DNA of 64,000 nt from Pomphorhynchus laevis (Eukaryota; Acanthocephala; Palaeacanthocephala; Echinorhynchida; Pomphorhynchidae). The stretch spans positions 1 to 64,000 of the forward strand of contig WNNJ02003027.1 of NCBI GenBank assembly GCA_012934845.2, in the 5' to 3' direction. Positions within the stretch are counted from its first letter, which is position 1. Each line of letters starts with the position of its first letter. A program made the translations under genes and the position numbers. Positions 55,258 to 64,000 of the stretch are shown in pieces. A model generated the notes under the pieces. It made no database searches and had not been told where the DNA came from. It saw only the letters and a program-made list of their open reading frames with translations.

Positions 55258-58200
55258 TTGACACAACAATCGATGGCAAGAACAAAGAAGACAGAAACGA
55301 AAAAATGCATATTAAGTCAGCAGATTAACGGTACTCGCAATCAGACTGTACCAAAATTAGCAAGCCCCTCCTCTGGGTATCAGCAACACGAGGTCTCTTG
55401 CAGCAGATCTGGATGCGACATATGGACAGCTGTCAACGTTCCATCCTGTCTGACGAAATCGCTACTCTCTAGGGATTTTGTTTGTGGGTTCTGTGCCTCC
55501 GAATTGCTCTCCTTGTTGTTCAAGGGCCATTGTGACGAGCAAGTATCAATAAATGCTTTAAAGAAGAACGCAGATTCAAACAGTCACAAAGATGGGGAAG
55601 ATCTTAGTATTAACGAACCAGAACGGAGTTCAGAAGCGTTCAGAAAGTCAAGCAGCTTGTCGTCAGGGATTGATGATGTTTCGGCCACTCCAAAATTATC
55701 TGAGATAGGAACCAATAATGCTATTCATGTACTCAATCATTCTCTCACGCAGCAGTCGAAGTTAGAACTGAGCGATCGATCAATCATACCCTTCAATAAC
55801 AATTCAACTCAATGCTTCGTTAGGGATGCATTGCATGAGACTAATGTGATGGATTACTCCTTCAAACAACTTCCTGTTTTGGATTCTATTGTTCATCCCC
55901 ATATATTGGACTCGAGCAGCGTCGGTCTTGATGTAGATAACAAATGTTCCGCCCTCAAGCATGCAAATGTTGATTTGTCAACTCCTGTTAACACTTCCTC
56001 GGGTAGTGATTGTTCTCAAAACTGTCCTCTAGGTAGCGATTGTACTGAGCGTCCTTGTGCTTACCCGCAGCAACTGCATCACTGCTGCAGTTTATGTGTT
56101 GCTCCTCTAGTAGCCCCGTTTATTGAGAGCGTTAAGGATCTTGCAAAGGCTAGTCAGATTATAGTTAGGCCTATAGATAATCTACGACAAATAGTTAGCC
56201 TTCCAAATAATAAACAACATGCAGTGATTCCTCCAAATCATCGTCGGCCATCGATTACCCCTGAGACTAATTCTTCATTAGTTCCGTCTGCTAGCCCTAA
56301 ACAATTTAGCTCTAGACAATTTAACTCCAGAAGAGAGTTAAACGTTATCGTGAGCGGTGTTGAAGAATCTCTCAGTAACAATCCCCAAAGTAGACTGGAT
56401 GACGACATTATGCATCTTCGCGCAGTGTTTTCTAAGATTTTTCTCCAGTGCGATGTGGATGTTGCGAAGTGTCTTAAAGTTTGAAGAGTTTTTCGTCTAG
56501 GCAAGAAACTTTCAGATAGACCTAGACTTCTAAAAGTTGTTCTAGACTCAAAAGATCATGTTGACTTCCTACTCAAGCATGCATTTAGATTATCGCGCTC
56601 TGATTTTCATATACTCCGTGATTTATCTCCTGCAGATCGTTTGAGAAGACACGAGGCTTTCAACGAGCTGCATCGACGGCTGGAAAGTGGTGAGGGTAAC
56701 TTATGTACGGAATTTTCGGGTGGTCAAGTGGCGTCCGACTGTCCGGTGGCATCCCTTACTCCTGTAGAGTCAGACCTCTTTAGTAGTGATGGTTCGTGTG
56801 TAGGAAAACTAGTAGACTTCGATAGTGTCACCGAGCGTGTCAAATTTTCCCATTATACGAACATTTTTGTCGGTTATTCAAATGTTCGTAGTCTCCTGGC
56901 TCAGTTCTCGGAAATTAAATTCATAGTTGCTTCGAAACGTTTTGATGTATTTTGTATAACCGAAACATGGCTACATTCTGACATTTCGGATGACTGTGTT
57001 GCCATCCCTAACTATTTTGTAATACGTTCGGATCGCTCATGTGGTAAACATGGAGGTGGGGTAGCCGCCTATGTGCGAAATAGTCTCCTGGTATCGAATA
57101 TCTCGGCTTTTCGCGACGATATTGGTTATTCCTTTGAAGGTCTTGCTTTTACACTGGGAAATGGTCAACGATCCCGATTCTGCGTCCTTTACCGTTCTCC
57201 GTCCTATGAATTAAGATACGACTCTCTTAAATCACATTTGCTGAGTTTATCTTCGTATCCTCTGATTTTGCTCCTGGGAGACTTCAATATCCCCCAAATA
57301 GACTGGAAAAATAGTCATTCACGACTAATTCACGGAATTGGGAAAGTACTGAGTGACTTTCTGTTACTCGAGATGCTACTAGTTCAACATATTAAAGAAC
57401 CTACTTGTATGACAGGGACGCCTTCTATACTCGATTTGGTCTTTACTAAGTGTTTGGGTGACGTTTCAGGTGTTCGTTATGACGCATCAATTGGCAATAG
57501 CGATCACTGTGTACTCTCTATGCGGCTGTCGCTGTTCAACAGAGCCTCACAAAACTCTAATTTTAAAAAACGTTGTTGGGTAGGTGTTGATGCTAATCAA
57601 CTAGCTGCAAGCTTCCCAAAAAATATCTGTGATAGTCTTCGTATCCACTTCGGTTTGGAGGTTCCTGTAGTCTTTGATCTGCTCCATGATGAATTGATGC
57701 GAATTTCTGATATCTTTGCTCCGCTACGTGCCTGCAAGTTCAAGCATGGACATCCTCCTTGGTTCGACAGAGAGCTTCTTGATGCTATAAGATCCCGCAA
57801 CAAATTGTGGCGCGAATTTAGGCGTTCTGCTTCAAAACGTGCCTACATCGACTCTCGGAACTTATGCAATCGGCTAAAATTTCAGAAACGATATTCGTAC
57901 GAAAATAGTATCGCCAGGGATGCATCTTTGAATCCTAGGAGGTTTTGGTCTTATGTAAGAAACAACAGAACACTTGTCGCCACAATTAGCTCAATCCAAA
58001 CGCCAACTGAAACTTTGACCGATCCGTCTCTAATCGCCCAACATTTAGCTGATGGCTTCTTGGTACAGGCTTTGACCTCTAACAAACTGCATGACTTTAG
58101 TTGGAAGTATGTTCCGGTTGCTCATCGGTGTTGTGTTCGTCCACTCAGAGTGGATGAGGTGTTGAACGAGGTTATGAAGCTCGATACGTTTACATCTCCG

Positions 58201-59545
58201 GGACCAAACAATATTGCCCCCTTCCTAGTCAAATCCCTAGCGAACGTAATGAGTAATGTTTGAACTATGTTCTTCAGATACAGCTTGGACACATCTTGGA
58301 TTCCTGACAGTTTGAAATGTGCAATTGTGGTGCCTATTCCCAAAAAGCATTCTGCTAGCTTTTGCGCGGACATTCGATCCATTAGCTTGACCAGCGTATT
58401 CTGCAAACTTTAAGAAAGAATCATTGCTAGTAGAATCAGGGATCATTTGGATCGTAATCACATATTGATTAAATCTCAACATGGTTTCAGGATAGGACGT
58501 ATACTGTATCACTATGGATTCTATTTATATATTTATGAGTGGGTCAGGCAATTTCTATCGAATAGGTCTTTCCGAGTTTGTGTAAGAGTGTGTTTTCTTA
58601 TTCAGTGAATGTTAATACTGGTGTACCGCAGGGATCAGTCCTTAGCCCACTGGTCTTTATACTCTTCATTAATGATCTGCGAATCCGCTTATCAAGCTCT
58701 CATCTAGCTTTTGCAGACGATATAAAGATCTGGTCGATCATTAAAAGTCCTGCTGATCGAGTATCGTTACAAAATGATCTAAAATCTCTGATCAAGTGGT
58801 GCGATTCTACCGAACTATGGTTGAATGTTGATGTGTCCTAATGCAACTAGGTCGCCCTATTGAAACTCTACGGTACTATATTGGAGATATTAACTTAAAG
58901 GAAGTGTCTCATCATAAGGATTTAGGGATTATTGTCCATCGATCCTTGAAAACAAAGTTGAACACCGACTTCTTTCTAGGTAAAGCTACTAGGGCGTAAT
59001 ATTGTATTAAAAGTGCATTCCTCAGGTTAAGCTGTCACATGTTCAAGAGGTTATTCATCTCCATCGTCAGGCCACACTTAGTGTACTGCATTCAGGCTTG
59101 TTTCCCTGTCACTAAGCAAGAACTATTAGACCTGGAGTCTATTCTTAGGCGCGGATCGAGGCTCTGTATTGGCTTAAATGGTATTGACTATTATGTACGT
59201 CTAAATCGTATTGGGATGTTGTCGGTACGTGAGAGGTTCATATCCTTGGAAATGCTGTGTATATGGCATATGTCGAATGATGCGGTGGGTTATCCTACTG
59301 ATGTAATCAAAGCGGGTAGGTAAGTTGCGGGGACAAGCAGAGTCATGTATAAATTTGGATTTAGCGGATTACCAAAAGTGTGTAGACTCTCGAGGAGAGG
59401 AATTAACATGTGGAATTCGTTGCCTGAGGAAGTCGTTGCAGCCCCCAGTTTGAGAACGTTTAAATCACGATGCTACAAATGGATACGTGAACAATGCCGC
59501 CATTCAACACTACCACTGGAATACCCTAATTAGCTACGTTGACTG
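55258..59545 (+). mobile_element. CR1/Jockey-superclade LINE with ORF1, nearly full length but broken
   Basis: This is the most complete LINE here. ORF1 begins at ATG 55273 and ends at 56484: a PHD-like cysteine cluster (SCSRSGCDIW ... FVCGFC, about residues 49-83), a low-complexity middle and the start of an RRM-like domain (NVIVSGVEESL). A TGA at 56482-56484 cuts the domain; the same frame continues (RVFRLGKKLSDRPRLLKVVL) into the APE endonuclease frame (56641-58263; FCITETWLHSDIS, LLLGDFNIPQIDW, GNSDHCVLS). After 58263 the RT is in pieces (VPIPKKHSASFCADIRSISL, GVPQGSVLSPLVFILFINDL, FADDIKIW, LPEEVVAAPSLRTFKS), with a deletion around 58500-58560 removing the first catalytic Asp region. The 3' end lies near 59545-59650. 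Confidence 0.9.
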
Positions 59546-59659
59546 ACCATTTGCTTTTCTTCTTTTTTTTTGGACTCTGCCTGAATAGCCTTTTGGCTTT
59601 GGTATGTATTTTTGATCATTCATTGATGTAAATCTTAGACGCTTGCCCATCTTTTTTTA

Positions 59660-60720
59660 TGTTTGATAATACTGTGCTTGTTCGTTTATTCTAAGCCTTG
59701 TAGCACGTATACAAACCGATGCACTAACTGCAATGGCGACACTGATTTTTGATTTTAGCCTAGAAATACATTCGCTGTATGCAAGCTTATTACGATCAGC
59801 AGATTTGGATGCTATCATTTGGCTGCTTTGGTATGTATTGGAATAATAATAATAAAGTCCATTTAAAGTCCCTATTAAAAATCTACGGGCAGCAAAAGCC
59901 TCTAGTGAAAAGCTAGACCAAGAAGATATTTTGAGCAATGCGAGTGGAATTCTGTGTACCGCAATTGAGCATGCTTCAACAACAGGGGCTTCGTCATGGC
60001 TATCCGGATATCCTACATTCGATCGAGCAACTCGATTAAGTAACATCGAGTTTTGTGATTCTATTTCTTCTAGATACGGAATTACGCCTAAATCCGCACC
60101 AACTCAATGTAAATGTAGGCAGATTAATACAGTTGCCCATGCTCTCTCATGCCCATTCGGTGGGCTTCCGTCGATGCGACACGATGCCGTGCGCGATTTT
60201 ATTGCCTATCAGCTAACAGAAACATCGTATAACGTACAAGTCGAGCCGCTGCTTACACCAGTCCCGCCAAACTTTGACTTTAGAAACGGCTTAACGACAA
60301 AAGACCGTGATGCTAGGCTCGACATTGCATGCTCAGGGTTGTATGGTGATAGGAGTGAGCGAACTTTCTTCGACATTTGCGTGTTTAACGCTTTCGCTCA
60401 GTCCAACTCCTCCAAGACACCAGAGTCCTGCTATAAGTACCACCAACAGCGAAAGCGCAGTAAATATCTCGAAAGAATAACAGAGTTCGAGCGGGGGTCT
60501 CTTGTACCCGCCGTCTTCTCATTCTCAGGTGGAAGCGGTGAAAATGCCACACAACTTTTAAGACGGATCGCATCTAAATTGGCAAATAAGCGAGCAAGCA
60601 GATACCCCGACGAGCTTACAAAGCTTAGAACGCGTCTAGGCCTATTACTTGCAAAAATGACATCGCGATGCATCAGAGGAACGCGATCTGCAATCGGACG
60701 TCCAGAATTTTGAACCCAAA
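59660..60720 (+). mobile_element. LINE C-terminal half, restriction-like-endonuclease type
   Basis: An open 260-codon frame (59931-60713) reads TTGASSWLSGYPTFDRATRL, then a knuckle CKCRQINTVAHALSCPFGGL with PSMRHDAVRDFI, then RLDIACSGLYGDRSERTFFD and YHQQRKRSKYLERITEFERG. The CCHC knuckle, RHD..RD and two Asp-bearing strands fit the C-terminal zinc and restriction-like endonuclease region of certain LINEs. The RT is absent, so this is a 5'-truncated copy. It is well preserved and ends in a TAATAATAA-like tail at about 60775-60785. A shorter relative is at 9035-9372. Confidence 0.85.
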
Positions 60721-60867
60721 CTGAACTTAATTATCATTTACGGGCCCATTTGCGGGTAACCCAGAGATTGTAAAATAATAATAATAGATTAAAAAAAATA
60801 CATAAAAAAATGAGTAGATTATTGTATAAATTACATAATTAAAAAAAAAAATTTAAAATATCGTACA

Positions 60868-61089
60868 ATGGCGGTGCTTAAATTTTATCTAATCCTATTG
60901 AATTTTCCAACTGTTCATGGCCCAATAAACCATCCCCAATATCGCTCTGTTAATAGACGTAGTCACCCGAAGATAAAGTGGGTTCACTCTTCGTTACTTT
61001 TAATAATAACAATAGTAATTTTATATCGGGTGATCACTAAAGTTGCGTTAACCTTTTCTATATCTACAAATCGATTTTGTTGGTGTTGA
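60868..61089 (+). CDS. Small ORF with signal peptide and one membrane segment (hypothetical)
   Basis: A 73-codon ATG frame with a hydrophobic start (MAVLKFYLILLNFPTVHG), a basic middle (NRRSHPKIKW) and a second hydrophobic stretch (SSLLLIITIVILYRVI), ending FCWC-TGA. This layout suits a small type I or two-pass membrane protein. I recognise no family. It lies just after a LINE tail and could be chance. A possible further exon (61177-61242, flanked by gtttag and gtatgt) is only a guess. Confidence 0.3.
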   Translation: MAVLKFYLILLNFPTVHGPINHPQYRSVNRRSHPKIKWVHSSLLLIITIVILYRVITKVALTFSISTNRFCWC

Positions 61090-61554
61090 CATTTCGATTT
61101 CTTATGAATGGCTTATAAACTTACCCTTGGCTTATAAGCTTACCGCTGTGCGCCAGGCAACATGTAAAAATTTTACAATTTAAAAGCTGTTTAGTGATGA
61201 AGTTGTGGACAACGTTGACAATGGAAAACGAACTGTTCTGGTATGTACATGCTTATTTTTGCATTGCCGTCGCAATCACACGGAGTGAGGAAGAATCAGA
61301 CACGTCATGTTAATTTATTCCATCATGTGCAAAAAACCTAATCAAAATTTAACATCTAATTTGACGAAAAATAAATGGCAATAATTTGCTGTCGTTTAAA
61401 TAGTGGAGATGTTTCAACAATTTTCAATGTTTCAGTATTTCCAGTATTTAAAGTGTTTCCAAGTATTTTTCATCAACATAAGTTATATTCGTGGATATGG
61501 CATTTCAAAATGCCATAATTTTGAATTATAATAAGATACTAGATAAATAAATTT

Positions 61555-61645
61555 CATCAGAAGAAATACGTCATTAGCATTTATTTGTTCCAGCTGCTTG
61601 GTTTGGTCGAAATACAGTGGCCGAAAGCTGATAACATATTAATTA
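61555..61645 (+). repeat. tRNA-like SINE family B, single diverged copy
   Basis: GAAATACGTCATTAGCATTT ... TTGGTTTGGTCGAAATACAG, then TGGCCGAAAGCTGATAACAT. Compare 35290-35385. The B-box is degenerate. Confidence 0.45.
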
Positions 61646-61657
61646 AGAGTATAAAAT

Positions 61658-62480
61658 ACGTAGACTCAGTTAGCTGATCTGGTTTATTCGGAAGTACTTT
61701 AGTACTGTTTCAGTGCTTGAAACTATTCAGCTATGATTTAAGTCTACAGCTCGAGTTCCGTGCCTAACTCATCGATGTCTGTCTTGACACTCAAATGTAT
61801 AATTATAAATGCATATTTATAATGTATACTAACTCCGCCATGGCCGGTTCTAAGCCCGTGTTAATAAAGGAGGGTTGGCGATAGACTTCTTGACAAACTG
61901 GCCATAAAAAACCGTCGCATCAACATTATGAAATGATGTCTCAATGAACTTCGCCAAAGACGACTACAATAGTAAGGCAACGTTCTCCGCGCAAACAATA
62001 AAACTAAATGGAGACAGAAAATGCCGACTCCGTAACGAAACGGAACAAACGATGAATGAAAAGAAGATTTATAATGTACACCTGATGTATTTTTATAAAA
62101 TCTTTTAAAATTGCGTTCGGAATGTAATCATTAGTTGGCTCTTTCTCCGAGAAAAATAAGAAAAAATATTATTTTTGAATTTTCGCTAATGCTATTGGCC
62201 TCTTATTTTTTCGGAAATACAAATATTAAATAATATTATAATATTAAAAATTTTTAATAAAATTTTTAATTAATTAAACATTTATTATTTATAATATTAT
62301 AATATTATAAATAATATTTATATCGATCTCAGAGGTCATGAGTAAATCCTCGAAAATATATGACGTCTCCTCGCCAACTAGCGTATCATCTAATGAGTAT
62401 ATATAGTAAACGCATTATAATGTAGAACAAATAAAGAAAAGCATGATATGAACATTTCAGATCAGCTAACTGAGTCTGGA
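61658..62480. repeat. Region bounded by 20-bp inverted repeats
   Basis: AGACTCAGTTAGCTGATCTG (61658-61677) has its exact reverse complement at 62461-62480. A decayed copy is at 35738. Between the arms is a GC-richer island (61840-62075; CCGCCATGGCCGGTTCTAAG then GGAGGGTTGGCGATAGACTT) that looks like LINE untranslated sequence but has no long frame. It may be a non-autonomous DNA element. Confidence 0.45.
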
Positions 62481-62639
62481 AATTTCTATTATTTATAAAT
62501 TAAAAATAATGCAAAATAAAATTCAAATAATTAAATAATAGATAATAAATAATAATAAATAATTATATCAGATTTTATATAACTTATAAAGATTATTATT
62601 CTAATACAAAGTATATTAGTTATTATCAATTCATAAAAT

Positions 62640-63860
62640 TATCCGCTATTTAAAATTTATTCTTTATATTATTGTGTTGATTTATATATTTTACTATTTT
62701 CTGCTCAATGTTATTTTTATAGTAACCTAGTTTAAAATATGTATCTATTAAATTATTTAAATGATTTTGAAGAAAGCCAATATCATTACATATTGTTGCA
62801 ATTCTTAAAATTTCATTATTTAATGTATTATATTTTATATTATATGGTATGCATGAATGCTAATGCAAAAATATGTTTCTTGTAAATTTAAATGTCATCT
62901 TTACGATATAAATTTCATATATTTATATTGTTTAGATTTAGTTTTTACACAGTTATGAACAAATTCATATTCTATAAAGCTTAAAAACAAGTCAGCTATA
63001 ATTGGGCTACTATTACCACCCATTGGAACACCTTTTACTTGTCTAAATATAGATGTCCCTACTTTTAAATAATTTTGATTTATCAAAATATTTAAGGATT
63101 CTATTAATTCAATTTTATCCATATATTTATATTTATTTGATGGTTTAATTTTTGTTAGATAGGCGTTATAATTATTATAACATATATATGTATATCTTTT
63201 TCCGAATATAAGGTTAATTAATTTTACTAACGCTTCTTTAATATCTACTAAATCTAGATTTGTATAAAGCGTACTAAAATCGTATGTATTTATATTTTGA
63301 AAATTTATTCCTTTTGTCTGTTCTAAAAATTCTTTTGTAGAATTAATACTGAAATAGTGTTTTATACCAGTATTAATTTCGATTACCTTGCAATATTTTT
63401 TAAAATGTGCTTTAATTACTTTAAGTATTTTATTCATATAGACAGAAAGTGGTTTTAATGTACATTTAAACGCACTACATATGAACCTAGGTTTTATTGG
63501 ATTTTTATGTAATTTTGGATTTCAATATAATATAGGTATAGTTTTATTATCTAATTCAACCTTTATACCCTTTTTATCCATTATAGAACAGTGACTTGTA
63601 ATAATTGTTTCTAAACTCAACTCACTACGTTCATATGCTGGATTTACATTTAAATCATTAGAATTAACCTCTTTCATTAGTATATCATAATAAAGCTTTT
63701 TGCATATGAAGACAAAGTTATAGTTTCGATTATACAATTTGGTAACTTGGTTTTCGACAATAAGATGAGCTGATACATTCTCTTTTGATGACACTGAAGA
63801 CTTGTGCCCAGAATGACTCTGAAAAAGGTGGTTGTTCAGAAAATTGATTGCATACATTTT
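62640..63860 (-). mobile_element. Penelope-like element, RT N-terminal half
   Basis: Two long minus-strand frames (63857-63522 and 63437-62901) encode the N-terminal and finger-palm part of a Penelope-like reverse transcriptase: LHKNPIKPRFI-like sequence, TYDFSTLYTNLDLVDIKEAL and SIFRQVKGVPMGGNSSPIIA, then DLFLSFIEYEF. The catalytic box found in the 6.5-7.3 kb copy is not retained here. The AT-rich flank at 62640-62880 is the repeat also seen at 6600 and 34700. It is partial and broken, with few breaks in the coding part, so it may be younger than the other copies. Confidence 0.8.
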
Positions 63861-64000
63861 ATATAATATTTAATCGCTTTTCGACCAATGTCAGGATTCT
63901 CATAAATTAATTTATCAAATTAATTAATATATGGATAATTAATAAGTGTTTTATAACCTAATAGTGATTAACAAATGATTAACCATTTATATCATCTTTT

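Noticed and set aside
59657-60046. 129-codon minus-strand frame
   Set aside because: It lies antisense to the start of the LINE C-terminal frame and has no family motifs.
1-64000. CRISPR array, bacterial operon or viral insertion
   Set aside because: No regularly spaced identical repeats, no ribosome-binding-site-led operons and no recognisable viral structural or polymerase gene were seen.

Overview
The window is an AT-rich (my impression, roughly 70% A+T), intron-bearing nuclear locus from an invertebrate animal. Support for this: GT-AG introns, AATAAA poly(A) signals, an FKBP4/5-type immunophilin, a tetraspanin, an SDF2-type MIR protein, a CAP/PR-1 protein and a cystathionine gamma-lyase, all embedded in non-LTR retrotransposon, Penelope-like and tRNA-derived SINE debris. 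I cannot name the phylum. Three genes (CGL, tetraspanin, FKBP) have AG immediately before the ATG. That fits splice acceptors at the start codon, from either 5'-UTR introns or spliced-leader trans-splicing.

Layout. 1-0.3 kb: LINE fragment. 0.9-2.1 kb (+): intronless cystathionine gamma-lyase. 2.9-5.2 kb (-): decayed LINE. 7.6-16.3 kb (-): a tetraspanin gene in six small exons that I reconstructed from splice sites and phase. Its introns hold Penelope-like pieces, LINE ends, a SINE, a displaced copy of its own TM3 exon and a broken ubiquilin-like gene. 16.3-28.3 kb: gene-poor, with foldback elements, U2 snRNA fragments, SINEs and LINE ends, one of them flanked by a perfect 29-bp target-site duplication. 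28.7-30.6 kb (+): an SDF2-like ER chaperone gene with two apparent homopolymer shifts, then a secreted CAP-domain gene. 31-39 kb: Penelope GIY-YIG remnant, SINEs, a 432-bp near-identical direct repeat and a second copy of the 2.9-5.2 kb LINE family. 39.3-39.4 kb (-): terminal exon of a cysteine-rich protein. 41.9-48.9 kb (-): five-exon FKBP52/59-type gene, with a pogo/Tigger transposase fossil in intron 2. 49-51.8 kb: large inverted duplication of a zinc-knuckle ORF plus a 130-bp tandem repeat. 52-60.7 kb (+): three different LINEs head to tail (RTE/Rex3-like, CR1/Jockey-like with ORF1 and APE endonuclease, and a restriction-like-endonuclease type). 60.9 kb: small possible membrane-protein ORF. 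62.6-63.9 kb (-): Penelope-like reverse transcriptase.

The host genes do not form a pathway. FKBP (Hsp90 co-chaperone), SDF2 (ER quality control) and the ubiquilin-like copy (proteasome shuttle family) all belong to protein-folding or turnover families, but nothing in the sequence suggests co-regulation. I did not find a wholly new system. The most interesting signals are the ribozyme-like cores in SINE and Penelope-associated repeats, the AG|ATG pattern, the displaced tetraspanin exon and the U2 fragments.
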